64,000 nt of DNA from positions 33,903,501-33,967,500 of the forward strand of contig NC_080560.1 of assembly GCF_030253575.1 (NCBI RefSeq). Reading direction: 5' to 3'. Below are positions 22,853-35,400 of the stretch, in pieces (position 1 is the stretch's first letter; each line of letters starts with the position of its first letter). The notes below the pieces were generated by a model, which saw only the letters and a list, made by a program, of their open reading frames with translations, was not told where the DNA came from and did not search any database. A program made the translations under genes and the position numbers. The stretch comes from Rhododendron vialii. Taxonomy: Eukaryota > Streptophyta > Magnoliopsida > Ericales > Ericaceae.

Positions 22853-24397
22853 CTAAGCCCATATTGCCAAGAGGGACATGCACCCCATTCCTAGAAGAAG
22901 TGTCACATCGCAAACAAAAAGTAGTTTCAGATTGTTCAGCACTCGAGCGCTTTTGAAGTCTACTTCAATAAGGTCAACTAGAGCCATGTATAACAGTATT
23001 CCGGCAGAAGCGGCGTTGAATAGGCCTTCGACAATGAGAGCTGTTGGGCTGTTTTCGTTATACGAGTTTGAGATAGCAAAGCCGATGGCTATCCCTACTG
23101 GCGTGGTTAGGGAGAAGAAAATGGACATTATCGTGACGCTTGTTGCCTTCAATTTGGCCTACAAAATAGTTAATAAAATATGTTAGTTAGAAGAAAAGGA
23201 AAAAAGTACCAACATCAAAAATCTTATGATGATTGGAGAGAAATTTATTTACGGCTCAGCCATGAATAAGTTTTTTACGGCAGTAACCAATCGCGACCGT
23301 CCAAAAGTATTCTAGACGATCCGGATTTTAATGAATTTTTTTCGGAAAAAAGTTTAACTCTTTTCCAAATTTTTTTTATTAACTTCGGAATCGTCCAAAA
23401 TACTTTTAGATAGTTGCGATTGACTCCGTAAACTATTATTTACTGCTCTGCCGCTATTAACTTTGGGATCGTTCCAGAATACTTTTAGATGGTCCAGAAT
23501 ACTTTTAGGAAAATGATTTTACCACACTATTTTTTGATAATGCCACACCCTGCAAGTGTATTTTTGCATCAAAAAATACACTTGCAGGGTGTAGCATCTT
23601 AAAAAAAAGGGTATGGCAAAATCACCACCTTACTTTTAAGAAGATTTTCTTAAGGCTCTGTTCCAGAACACCTTCTTAAAAAATAAGTACTTATTTCACA
23701 TTTTCAAACTCAAAAATAATATAAATAAAAAATTATTTTTCAATTTTTTTTCACCGTATAAAAAATCTCAATGAGATCTATCAAACAAGATCCATATTGA
23801 TAGGAGAATTATTTACGTAAACACATAATTTTTTAGCTTGAAATTACCTTCTTAAAAAATAACTACTTATTTCCGTTTCCGGAACGGGGCCTAATTGATC
23901 CTGTACATGGTCTGTAAGTTTGATGTGATGTGTTCTTCTATACAAGAGACAAGGTTGATGTACGAATTTGACATTTATCACCCCATATGGTCGTGGCTTC
24001 TGTTGTGTTGAAACCCATATCAGAAGCAATAAGGCCCCGTTCCAACTAACCTTCTTTTTTGAAAACTTTTTTTTCTTCAATTTTTAAACTCAAATATAAT
24101 GAAAATGAAAAATAATTTTTTGATTTTTTTTGCACCGTATAAAAGATCTCAATAAAATCTATCAAACAAGATCCATATTGGTAGGAAAATTATTTGCATA
24201 AACATATAATTTTTGGGCTTGAAATTACCTTCCTTTTTCCAAAATCTTCTTTTTTTAGAGTTGGAACACCATGTCCACATAAATAATTTATGCACAGATT
24301 TTGTTTTGAAACTCATCATGGATCTCACACAGACGATTTGACTTGTTCATTAAATGTAAAACACTGTTTCAAGGGTCGATGCGAAAAAAGCTCAATC

Positions 24398-24432
<35 letters not shown>

Positions 24433-26609
24433 TGTTCAATCTAATAATCTAACTTTTCATTATTCGAAAATCTAAATGAAAATTTAGATGATTGAATCAA
24501 GCATCTATAGATATTAGATTGAGCTGATTTATTGCTGAGACCCTTGAAAAAATGTTTTGCATTTAATGAACGATTCGAATCATTTATGTAAGACCCGTGA
24601 TGGATCCCTCGATAAAATCTATGCATAATCTATGCACAAATGTCTGTGTGGTTAGCAGGGTTCTATGAGAAGTCAAATGCCTTTTACGTATTGCGAGAAT
24701 TCCAACCACATTTTGCTTTTTTCCCATCAATGACACAGCAGGACTATCTTTGTTTCTCGCCCAAACAAAATAACTTTTACAAATTTGGCCTTGACTTTTG
24801 AAAGGCTTAATGCAAAAATTAAAATGAGGCCTTTTTGTTGAATTATTATATAAGGTAAAAAATTAGAAGGGCCCCTTGAAACTAAAAAAATTTAGAGACC
24901 TAAAACGATCGCAACACAAATTTTAGCTCAGGATCAGCTCTATTTCCTTAGTAAATAGGTGGGCAACGGAAGGGAAGGTGATCAAAACCAGGATCAAAAC
25001 TCGGGAAGGGGACAATGGCCAAAGCTACTACTGCTCCAGCCACCAAGGTGCGAGCATGGCAAGGGCCCCTCTCACACGGTCTAATTCATACACTTGACAA
25101 CGCAAACGGGTTCAAACATGTGACCACATGGAGCTGGAATTTTCACCCCAAGTGTGTATCTTTGCCAACTCCACAACCACGAATTAGGTGGTCAAAATGG
25201 ATTAGGTACATATTGAATTCAATATGAGAATATACTACTGCTATTCTAGTTTCATACATTACAACTAATGTTTTAACATTGGAATTTGACCAAGTTTATT
25301 AGTACCTGAGAAATGCAGCCTCCAAGACCCATGCCCTCAAACAACTGATGGAAACTCAATGCTGCTACAAGGGGCTTAATTGTCTTTGGATTTTCAGAAG
25401 CGCCCAAAGATATGCCAATTATTACCGAGTGAACCACAATACCTATCTCCAATACCTAGGCATCAACAATAGTAAAAAACATAGAATTAACAAACAAAAT
25501 CAAACCAAATTCATATACAGGAAAAATTACCAGTTTAAACCCTGCTTCACTATGACCATTAGATTGAAAATTTGTCAGAAACAAGGGCTAGTTTTTTTTT
25601 TTGGTCAAACAATAGGATAAGCTTCTATTAATGATAGCAACAAAAAATATCAGAACGGACATCCATCCCCACAGAGGGAAGATAGATCATAGAATCCAAA
25701 AAAAAAGACTAAACTCCCAAATCTTACAACCAACATTTCTCTTCACAAAATCCACCTCGACCTCATCAAACCCTTCAATGAAACGGAGGAATAGAGAGAC
25801 TAGTCTAAGAAATAGTGGAAGAGATACCTAAGGAGAAACAGCAGCGAACACCGACTATATGCAAAGTTGAAGGACATGAAAGTTGTTAAACAAATACTCC
25901 TACTACTAACTAATTGAGCATATATAATAGGAGAGAAACTTATTCACAGAGCCACCTGTTCACGGAGTCGGGCGCCGAAACACGGTTCAGATTGTAATGA
26001 ACATTGATGACGTACCTGTGATATAACCTGATGCCGAAGAAGTTGAGCCTCATCCCCAAAAGCAGCGCCATGCGCATGTCCGTTCGTAGCACGCGTGTGA
26101 ACGTGCACGTGACCCTCATGGTCCCCAACCTTTTCTCCATCGCTCGCCGCCGGTACTTTCGCCTCCTTACCGAAATGCATTCTCTTAAACAGGACGCTCG
26201 CAACCTGATCCACCAGCATCGTCGCGGTGGCCGCGACCATGACGCAGAAACCCGCGAACGGGAACGCCCCCCACGGGCTCTCGCTCAGGCACGGGCTCGT
26301 CAGGAGCTCGAACGAGTCCGGCAACACGTGCACGCATCCCGTGGCGAAGATCACGCCCGCCGCGAACGCCTTGACCACGAAGAAGAAGTCGTTCTCCGGC
26401 GAGAGGGCGGGGAAGATTTTTCCCAGGGTGGGGAGAGAGACCCCGACGGCGCCCGCCAAAAGGATGGAGGCTATTGCGATTAGTTTGTACTTGAGGGCCT
26501 GGACTCTGTCGTTGCCCGCCTCCTCGGTTCCGGCATCGCGCGCGCACTCGGCAGCGTGTATTGTGATCGGGAGGACAAGGACGAGGAGGAAGAAAAAAAC
26601 CTTGTTCAT
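22853..26609 (-). CDS. ZIP-family zinc/iron transporter (3 exons)
   Basis: Exons 26609-26016, 25455-25306 and 23158-22853 join to 349 codons plus stop, with GT-AG introns in phase 0. ZIP proteins move Zn2+ (also Fe2+, Mn2+) into the cytosol, usually at the plasma membrane. Visible are a signal peptide (1-19), [16 protein letters not shown] as span 1, [21 protein letters not shown], a cytosolic loop with metal-binding [18 protein letters not shown] (164-181), and span 4-5 signatures [14 protein letters not shown] (H207, S208) and [12 protein letters not shown] (H234, E238) that line the metal site. It ends MSLLAIWA. Length is usual for ZIP/IRT proteins. It looks closest to the ZIP1/3/5 group ([24 protein letters not shown]), but the exact orthologue needs a tree. 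Exon 1 is notably GC-rich compared with its surroundings. A TATA box and three ZDRE-like sites lie upstream; intron 2 is full of MITEs. Confidence 0.95.
23245..23459. mobile_element. Foldback MITE in ZIP intron 2 (first of five)
   Basis: Left arm TTTACGGCTCAGCCATGAATAA with TTTTTTACGGCAGTAACC and AATCGCGACCGTCC is mirrored on the right (GCGGCAGAGCAGTAAATAAT, GTTTACGG, CAATCGCAAC, TTTTGGACGATTCCG on the minus strand). Arms of about 100 bp, imperfect. No coding sequence. Confidence 0.7.
23511..23627. mobile_element. Foldback MITE in ZIP intron 2 (second of five)
   Basis: Near-perfect arms of about 55 bp. The inner part CACCCTGCAAGTGTATTTTT is followed after a few bases by its exact reverse complement. 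Outer ends pair AAATGATTTTACC with GGTGATTTTGCC. It would form a very stable RNA hairpin when the intron is transcribed. Confidence 0.8.
23654..23891. mobile_element. Tourist-like MITE copy A in ZIP intron 2
   Basis: 238 bp, with terminal inverted repeats GGCTCTGTTCC and GGCCCCGTTCC and a TAA target duplication on both sides (23651-23653, 23892-23894), fitting PIF/Harbinger (Tourist) MITEs. It is the same family as 24033-24270, sharing CACCGTATAAAA, ATCTCAAT, TCTATCAAACAAGATCCATA and GCTTGAAATTACCTTC. Confidence 0.82.
24033..24270. mobile_element. Tourist-like MITE copy B in ZIP intron 2
   Basis: 238 bp, same orientation and internal sequence as copy A 141 bp away. Left end TAA then GGCCCCGTTCC; right end GGAACACC. 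The right-hand TAA duplication is not intact (ATG follows). Confidence 0.78.
24290..24637. mobile_element. Long-arm foldback MITE in ZIP intron 2
   Basis: The left arm read forward and the right arm read on the minus strand both begin ATGCA(C/T)AGATTTT and share CATTAAATG(T/C)AAAAC, TTTCAAGGGTC and AGCTCAATC, giving arms of about 130 bp. A (TA)n run (24400-24431) sits in the loop side. The mirrored short frames (both starting MHRF) are the two arms, not genes. Confidence 0.78.
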
Positions 26610-26682
26610 GGCCTAGCCTAGAAGCGAGATCATGCAAGAGAGACAGAGGAGTTTTTGTGGGTTTAACGGTGGTTGTGAAAGG

Positions 26683-26691
26683 TTATATATA
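26683..26691 (-). promoter_or_regulatory. Probable TATA box of the ZIP gene
   Basis: TATATATAA on the minus strand, 74-82 bp upstream of the ZIP start codon. This would put the transcription start about 45-50 bp before the ATG, a short 5' leader. Inferred from position and sequence. Confidence 0.6.
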
Positions 26692-26795
26692 CGAGAGAGG
26701 AGATATATCATGTATGCTGGGTCCGGATTGCCGACGGGTACCGTCACCCGAAAACTTCTCCATATTAGAAAAGGAATTAGGAGGAGATTACACGA

Positions 26796-26957
26796 ATGGC
26801 GACATAGAACCTGATGCAATGTTGGTGGTGGTGTTAAAGGGAGTACCAAATATGCGGTGAGTTTGATGAAATGGCGACATTTTGGGGGTTAATATAGTGG
26901 TGGGTATAGAAACCTTTGACGAAAAAGGGCAATCATAGTGTGATGGAATGACGACAT
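26796..26957. promoter_or_regulatory. Three ZDRE-like sites upstream of the ZIP gene
   Basis: ATGGCGACAT at 26796-26805 and 26871-26880 and ATGACGACAT at 26948-26957 each match the zinc-deficiency response element RTGTCGACAY at nine of ten positions, always differing at position 4. They lie 187, 262 and 339 bp upstream of the start codon in the same orientation. In Arabidopsis, bZIP19 and bZIP23 bind the perfect palindrome in ZIP promoters under zinc shortage. Binding to these variants is an inference. Confidence 0.45.
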
Positions 26958-27110
26958 TGTATTGTAAAAGCGTAGGAAAATTAAGGGTGAATGCACTTCA
27001 ATGCTAGCTTTAGCTTTTGACTTGGATGGGTTTGTTAATTAAGGAAAAAAAAAATTACTTAAAAGAAGAAATGTGACAGTGATTACTAGTATGACCTTTA
27101 TGTGGAAATT

Positions 27111-27345
27111 TTTTTTAATGTCGGGTGGGTATCACATGGTGTCAGCTTGGCGCATTCGGACCGTTCATTTAAGTTTTGGGATGGCTCGAATTTGGAGATA
27201 GAGAAAGAGGAGAGAGAGTGGTGGGGTAAGAGGAGAGAGAGGATTTCAATCTGGACCGTTCAACACACTTTTGGACGGCCCAAATGGACTGTTCAGGCAC
27301 CACGTAGACACGGTAAGGTGATTCCCACCCGTTACCCAAAAATTT
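27111..27345. mobile_element. Diverged relative of the 3050-3266 MITE
   Basis: Left end TGTCGGGTGGGTATCACATG then GTGTCAG, right end CACCACGTAG ... CACCCGTTACCCAAAAATT. The order of blocks (TG-CGGGTGGG, GTG-C, GCGCATT, GGACCGTTCA) follows the first copy, and the arms pair imperfectly. A GA-rich segment lies in the centre. Confidence 0.6.
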
Positions 27346-27570
27346 CTCCCTTTATATGGGATGGGATCCCAACGATTTTTGAGAAAAAATCAATTGTAAG
27401 ATTGGTCTCAATGGAGTTGTGCCGAATTAATATTGGTAGATGTGGACTGGAGAAGGCCAAATCTGAATAGAAAAAAAGCAATTCACACAATTGGAATGAA
27501 GCTTATATATACTAGTGTGGTAATCAAGTTAGGCAATAGTTCCATTTTAGCATGTCTTGACAAATAGTAG

Positions 27571-28047
27571 TGACGCATCGGAATTCACAAGAGACTAATT
27601 GCGTATTAATTAAACAAATAATAGAACTCGAATCCATAAACAAACCTTGCGCACAAGGAAAAAAAGAGAAAAACTCTGAATATTGTTGATGTAAAAGTTG
27701 AATAATTGAATAGGTTACGACCTTTATTTATACTAATAGATAAATCCTAACTCGGGTAGGAATCTAATAAGACAATTTCTTGCTAGTCAAGAAATTATAA
27801 AGAAGAAAATAAAATAAGACTTATAAAATCCTAAAAGGAAAGAAAATAAAATTCTTAGAAGAAATCCTAAATCATGCCAAAACAAGAAGATTAAAAATGT
27901 GCAAAACAGGTAGCACAAATAAAATTTCCTAATAATATAATTTCAAAAATAAAATTCTAATTCTAAATAAGATTTTAGATTCTTATTTTTATAATTCTGG
28001 AACCATAAAAATAAGAATAAAATCTTTCAGAATCTTGTCCTACATCA
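27571..28047 (-). mobile_element. Solo LTR
   Basis: 477 bp, from TGACGCATCGG to GTCCTACATCA, flanked by the exact 5-bp duplication AGTAG (27566-27570 and 28048-28052). On the minus strand it begins TGATGTAGGACAAG, has a TATAAATAAAGG box and a U5-like end. No internal coding region remains. Confidence 0.88.
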
Positions 28048-29453
28048 AGTAGCAATTAATTCATATAGTTGTCACTCCAATTGCGAGATAGAACCCACCC
28101 AAGTGCCGACCGGACAAGAGTCTTGTCAATTTCCTACCATCCATTTTCAATTTTTTTGGGCTCCGTCTAGGGCCCGCAACAATGATCGGATACCTTCATT
28201 TTGTAGAGCTCGTCAAGAACTTCAACCATGCAAAAAATAAAATAAAAATCATGTTGTCGGTTAACAATCGACCCTTGCATATGTATGTATGTATCAATTG
28301 CATGCTTCTGAGGCCCTACAAAGACGAGGTGTAGTGCACTGACATCTCCATTTATATTACTAGCATTAAAGCAGCTTCTGAAACTTCGGCAATGCCATGA
28401 AGATGGGTACACGAGATTAAACATTTTGTTCTGCTAACTCAAATAAATATTGTATTGTGAGAGAATGCCCTGTTTTGAAAACAGAAAATAACTTAAATAA
28501 GTACTTAAAAAATATTGTAAAAACCTTAGCGGAACGGGATCTATTGTTATTGAGGAGATACAATCTTTCTAATTTGATATAATATAAATATTGGAACTCT
28601 AGTACTCTACTCCCATTCTGCCATCACCGCCGTGGGTTGCGCAACGTCTTCCATGCTAGCAAAACGCTACTGGAGTTGCATAGTTTGGACACAGCAGCAG
28701 CTTGAAGGTGACACCATGACAAGCTCCTTCAAAGAGTTGTGTCATCCACTATATCATCTAGCGTTGTTCTGAAAAAGTCACTTGACAAAATTCATCCCGA
28801 TTACATTGACCGAGCAAGCCAGTGGATAGCTACTGATCGATAGCTGCGGGATGCCTTATGAAGGGGTTCAACTTCACTAAGCAGTCTGCACTAACATCCG
28901 ACTATGGTCTCTGCGTATCTCGTCTCCAAGGGAAGGTTTGCTAATGAGATCTTATCCTAAAATACCATTGTCGATATCATTGCTGTCAACCCCACATCCA
29001 AAGACATCAGAACAAGCTTGCTAAATCACAACCAAGTTTTTTCTTGGATCAAATCACAATCAAGTTCTTCAAGTGTTTCACCATTCTCTAGTCCACTTTC
29101 TCCATTGAAAGTATATCATAAATATACCAAAAAACAAGAAGAGTGAATGCAAAAGAAAGAATGAAGAGAATTCAAAATAGGAAATATCAGTGCAGTTGTA
29201 CAATAATTCCCTATATACATGTATGCCACCAGAGGAGATATTTGAAAGACAATAGAGAAAATTGGAGAAGTACATGGCAAAACATCGCAAAAAAAAATCA
29301 GCTCCAAGGATTTTATCCAGCAGAGGAATCCACAACAACGAACAGGGAACAGGAGCAAGGATGTCTACTCAGTGACTCCGATCCCACCCCACATTACGAA
29401 GAGCATGTATATAACTGACTGCTGAAATTTTCTTGCTGGCTTGTTGAAACAAT

Positions 29454-32400
29454 CTATTTGTAAATCCATTCATTTGCACGGCCTCCAGTCTCATCCATGT
29501 CGATAAAAATGCTGACTGCCTGTGCAAAAAATACAGACAAGAAGTAATACTGCAATGAATAATGATCCCCAAGCCTCGTAACAGACTCTTTACGAATGAT
29601 TTTCGGTTAAATTATTGCCTGTCGTGTCATTTTCTAAATCACTTCTCCGTCAAATAGGCTTATTCACCTTCCAATAGGGTACATAGAGGCAATGGACAAG
29701 GCAGATTTAGAGTTCTGCTTGCGAAAATAACTTAATAAGTAAGTTGAATTTTATAAGGAATTTACGTCTTAGTCTTAGATTCCTCATAGGATTTGATTGG
29801 TTGCCATCTATATGGCTTTGAAGTGTATTGACTAGTACTTAAGAGAAATTTTGTACCAAATACCAATTGACACATAGGATTGTAGTTCTTCATTTCTTCT
29901 TCCCCTTATTCCTCATTCTTCTTGTACATTATTGGTGCTTCATGGCATTCTCTTTGCACTTAACTAGGTTCTTCTTGCTGCTCATTGTACATCATACAAT
30001 CCATTAACTTTGCAAATTGTGTATAAAGCTTTGCTCATGATGGTCCTATCAGAGTTTTGAATCTTCATGGTTGAGTGTATGAATTGTAGCACCATTTGTT
30101 TGTTTATATCCACCTTATGATTATGTGCTCAACATGATTTGTGGAGCATTAATCAATATGATTGATATTTACATTTCCACCAAACATGCTAAATATGGTT
30201 TTCGTCAAAGTACAGGCCCAAAACTGTCTGATTCTCTACATTTTCCCTTGTCCCATGTTTTCTATCTGAAGACATTGAACTTGAACAGATGCAGTTGCGA
30301 CACCTACATGCTAAGCTTACCTTCCCTATCCGAGGTCGCTCTTTTGATGTTGCTAGGCTATTCCGAATATGTGAGACAGCTCCCCAACATTTCAAAGTGT
30401 TTGCCACATCATCAAGCCTCAGTAGATACTCTTCCTCAGTCAGTGGAAAGGATTTCTGAGAGTAGGAAAAAAAATTGGTAAAAAAGCACAAAGTTTCAGA
30501 TGGAAGGACGAAATCCAAAGGTCAGACATTCAAACAATGGCATGGTGGTCTACTGACTCTACTCCAGTAGCTTTTGTACCTTTAACTTCGATATTAATGT
30601 CAGGTAGATTTTATTGAGAGGGTAAACTACATCATCCTTCCCAGAGGTTTCCCACCACCAAAGTTGGTCGCCTTTAGTATGACGATGTTACACCAAATAA
30701 TGGTGAAGTAAACAAAGATAAGAAAAACATAAAATCACATTCCTACCCCAATATAAATTGTATCAAAATGATAAATCACATATCACCCTTCCATCAACTT
30801 ATATATTCCTTCCACTAAGATACCCACCTGCCAAATTTATGTTTTGTTTTCCCTCCGCTTAGAGCTGTAAGATACCTGTTCATGCAACTGTCTCTCTGTG
30901 TTCCTTCTCCTCTCCCTCACCTTATGTTAGCCGGACTCCAACACTGGTGTCACACCCAACACATGTTAGACATTGGACTTGTTAGTTTTCCTAATTGTAG
31001 GATATAATGACTCGTCTTAAGAATTGGACATACAGCATGTGTAACGTAAAACAGTATTCAATGTACGTGAGCTAGGCATGGTAGGGACATGACAAAAGTC
31101 AATTTAGGATATTGAAAACTTATGTGGGGGTCGAAATTTTAATATTAAAAAAGAAAAGGCAAAAAATTAGTTAGCATTTTAACCTAATAAAATCATCAAA
31201 TCTAATTACTAAATGGCGAGAATGGAAATATAATACTACTTTTATTTTTTTTGAAAACAATATTCATGTCTAATGATTAAGGAATGGATTTAATTTTTTG
31301 TCGTGTCCCCTGCAGTATCCGTGTCCCCAATTTTGCAAATTGTCATGTCTTGTGTCTGTGCTTCTTGAGGGAGATGCATATGAGATGGAACAAGATAGCT
31401 TCCTCTTCTCCTTTTTTGGATTTATTGGACACACTGGTTGTGACCTAATGGCGTGTATCCAATGAGTATCCAATTATTAGGGGAGTACTCTGTAACATTC
31501 CATTTTATATTATATATGCAACATCAGATGGATTCTTTGAAATAACCAAAGCATCCATGTCTAATACTTGGTACCTAGACAAGGGTACCGGTCATGTGTC
31601 TAATACTTCCCGTGGGATACTTGTTTTTACAATTTTATTCACATCATCATTTTATGAGTATTTTGTTGCTTGATTTGAACAAAATTATTGGAAGTATATC
31701 TTTTGAAACTAGGTTGATGAAACATCATTGCAAGCCACAAAATAGACTAAATATTAACTCTAACATGTATGCGTAGAGAGAGAATTACTTATTGTCAACG
31801 TTTCCATTTTCTGAAATCGATGTGGAGTGTCCGTGTGTTCGTTTTCTGGTCATCAATCATGGAAAATGCAAGATAGCACTAGGTAAAATGCTCAATACCA
31901 TGTATTCCATAACCTAAAAAGTGAGGGGTGAGTTATACGTGTTAGTGTTCGGAGAATGTATTTCGTGCATTGCATGTGCTGAAATTGTCCATATTCCTGA
32001 ATTTGTCTGAAGAGTGTAGATTCTAAAATGCAAGTGGCCGAAGATTGTCTGGTTCTAAGAAAATAATAATTAGACAAGATTTGAGGAGTGTTCAACAAGG
32101 TGTCGATTCTGAGCCCCCTTTCCAAACTCTATACACTGGTAGACCAAATGTCACAAAGCATACTGCTCAAAAAACTCAAAATGGTGCCTGCTTTAACATT
32201 TAACTTCAGCTCAATACTGCTCTAAGAGTAAAGAAATCATGATAGCTAAAATAAAAGTGACAGAAACTTAATCAAAATTAAAGTATCTACAAGATGACAT
32301 GAAAAAGTAGAACACTGATTGCATATTAAAAGCCTGAAGCTTTAAAGTTTGATCTAAACTCATAGCACTTCTTGTTACTGAAACTTGATATCAGCAAACA

Positions 32401-35400
32401 CTCCATCAACAACCACCATTTTTGAGAGAAAAATTTGCTCACCTGCTCCATGTACTTCCACATGACATTCATAGCAAGGAGATTTCTTCCCATGAACTCC
32501 TATATTTAAGGCATGAAATAAAATGAAATGGCAAAACATAATGACTTCAGGCTGTAGGAATAGTAAATTGAAGACTACATAAGAAAAAAAATCACTTAAA
32601 TGAACAAAGACACACTTGAAGACTTGGAACATTTCAGGACCTCCCTAAAAACAGAATTTTAGGAAAGAAAATGTGATTTCATCCACGATATCATTTTCTT
32701 TGGAACAAAGTGTTCCCTAGAAAAATCAAAACTATCGATTAAGCAAGACCATTGCTGGTGCTGTCTTTTAGCCTGCAGTTCAAGACCCCATTCCACCTGG
32801 ATTTGGGAATTTAAGAAACGTGTAGTCATTTGTTGATGGAAACATACAACGGTATCATAATCATATCATCATTTGCTCAAAGGCAATGAAGGAGAGAGGG
32901 AATGTTGCCTTATGTACTGAAATTTCTCAGTTTACATGGTCTTAGCTAGCTACTCTAAAATGTTACAGAGTCAACTTAACAAGATTATATTTCCTAGAGA
33001 GAATCTAAACTTTAAGTGGCTTCAATGTTGGACAAGAAGCAGCGAAGAATATTTGACCATATGTGTTTTAACTTCCCAGCATTATAACTATCTTTTCCAT
33101 TCTAGCTTCAGTAACTGTAATTGTCTGTAAGCCCTATAGAACAAATGAAGAGCTAAATGTCGGTGCAGAGGAAACTAAAGCACTATAATAGTGAGATTCT
33201 TCTGAAACCAGTATGCACTTGTTGCTGATACATTAAAAACTCCTTTATTCCCACCAAAAGAACCTCAAAAAGCCCCACATAAATGAGAAAACCACCCAGA
33301 TGCAGTAGGAAATAATCTTTATAAAAGTAAACTGAAATCACTCCACTCACCGAAATCACTAATTGACATCAGCATTAAGGAAAAATAAGTGGAATCTTTC
33401 AATAGCTATGACAACTAAATACGTTTTTTATGAAAAAGTTGCATGACAAAGTGGGCTAATTAATTTCCATGAGACATTGAAGCACCCTTATCTATTCTTT
33501 CCCCAAATGCTTTTTCATGCCAAGGGGTAGAAAATGCATAAAATGATACAGTAGTGATGTTAAGTCATCCCAATTTCAGCATTTCATTCGCTAAGCCTGC
33601 AAATGCATACCTTCTTTATCAGTTGAACATCATAAGACCTCCCATACTTGTTCCTAATAAGAGTTGCCAGATCTAATCCACTAAAGGCAGAGTCATCTTT
33701 ACCAACAATTCTTTCAAGATTTTCTCGAAGCACTTCACTGTTCACCTGAAAAATGTGAAGCCTGATGGTTATCAAATCAAAAGCAGTGAGGGTGTGCATG
33801 CCTGTGAGTAAAGATGCATATAGGTGCACACGAGATTATAATAAGCATTCCAGCAGCCAATGTGGATGGAAGTGCTTACCGCTAGAGAGTAGAGACTATG
33901 CATACAATATTTACTCCTAGTATCATTACGAAAAAGTAAGCATGAAGTCAATGAAAGCATCCAAGTTGTTAATGTGCATGGCAATATGCCTCCACTTGCG
34001 GATGCACACAGGTGCACACGAATTCAACAACACAAATAGTACCCACATAATTCCAAAATGTCGGGGATATGGGTAGGGGACGACTGGAGACAGACATTAA
34101 CCTTTAGCAAAATAAGAGCAAAATGGCTGCTCTCGTAAAGTTTTACCACTGCAATAGTAGCCCCCTACTATGAAGCACCGACACTCCAAAAGGGCGCCGT
34201 GTCCACGTATTGGACACGGGGACCCAGGGACACATATTGGACATGCCACGAGGCGTGTCCAATAATTTTTATTTTTTTTGATAGGGGACACGCCGGGGAC
34301 ACAGCTGGGGATCAAATGTAATATTTTTAATTTTGGAGGGTTAATATAAAATTATTCAAAACATTTGGGTTAAACTGTAACTATGCCTTTGAAAGAAAAT
34401 TACACAATTTGTGAAATTATTCATATACAATGGTTCATAAAAAAAATTATATATATTTATTTCTCTATTGATTTATACATGTGGTGTGTCATCCGCCGTG
34501 TCCGTATCCCCATTTTTTTAGAATTACTGTGTCCCGTGTCCATATCCGTATTCGTGTCCGTATTCGTATCCGTGTCCGTGCTACGTAGGCCCCCTATACC
34601 TCCAAAATGGAGGAACTCAAAGAATGTTACGCCTTGGAAGTTGGAACCATGCCCCTAAATCAAAGCAAAAGGCATCAGAGAGGGCATGCCTACAAACCCG
34701 ATTCAATTTATGTGCTCATTAGCTTACCTCATTCATTCAAAATCTAGAGCATCAGTAGTGCACTACCGGGGCACACGAATTCATTTTTATTTTTTCTGTT
34801 ATCAATGTGCACGAAATTTCTTAATTTCTTACAATTAGAGAGTAGAAAGCATACAGATATTACTTACACATATTCTTTACAATGTGCAAAGAAATGTTAA
34901 AGGCGACAAAGCAAAAAGAACTCAAGCATAGATGCATCACTGAAGGCCTCCAGCCTGAATTTTTTGATGTTAAAACATGAAACGAAGAAAAGAGAATGGA
35001 AACAAAATTCTGATTAGCTCACATCTCACGATTGACATGCTCTTCTGTTGCATTAAACTAGCGAGTAGCGAGAGCCTAATCTGTTGCATTAAATTTAAAT
35101 TTCAACAATGGATGGTGGTAATAAAGCAGACAAACAACAAATGCCAGTCATAGAATACAAAGCTACACTTGGTTCTACATTGGAGCATAGAAAATACTCG
35201 ATCAATGACTTAATCTTCCTAAAGGTTTTCAAAAAGTTGTAAACATTTTTTCGAATCTTCCTAAAGGTTTTCATAAAAGTAGTAAACAATTTTTTGAAAG
35301 TTAGCATACAAGTTAGAGAGAGTATATACTAGAGATAATTACGAAATCAAGATGCTCAAGAGAACAAGAGAGGATGAAAAAAACTGAAAGTGGATGACGT

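Larger units (their letters stand above)
26610..29453. other. Intergenic: ZIP promoter region and DUF3067 gene 3' flank
   Basis: Proximal part (26610-26960) is the ZIP promoter with a TATA box and three ZDRE-like sites. Then follow a G-box-type MITE relative (27111-27345) and a solo LTR (27571-28047). 28560-29100 is moderately GC-balanced DNA with broken open frames that I cannot assign. Confidence 0.55.

Noticed and set aside
25944..26637. Long frames opposite to and overlapping ZIP exon 1
   Set aside because: Shadows caused by the GC-rich exon; the ZIP frame has clear family motifs.
28560..29100. Possible decayed gene (broken frames, moderate GC)
   Set aside because: Translations in several frames gave no recognisable family and many stops; noted only in the intergenic entry.
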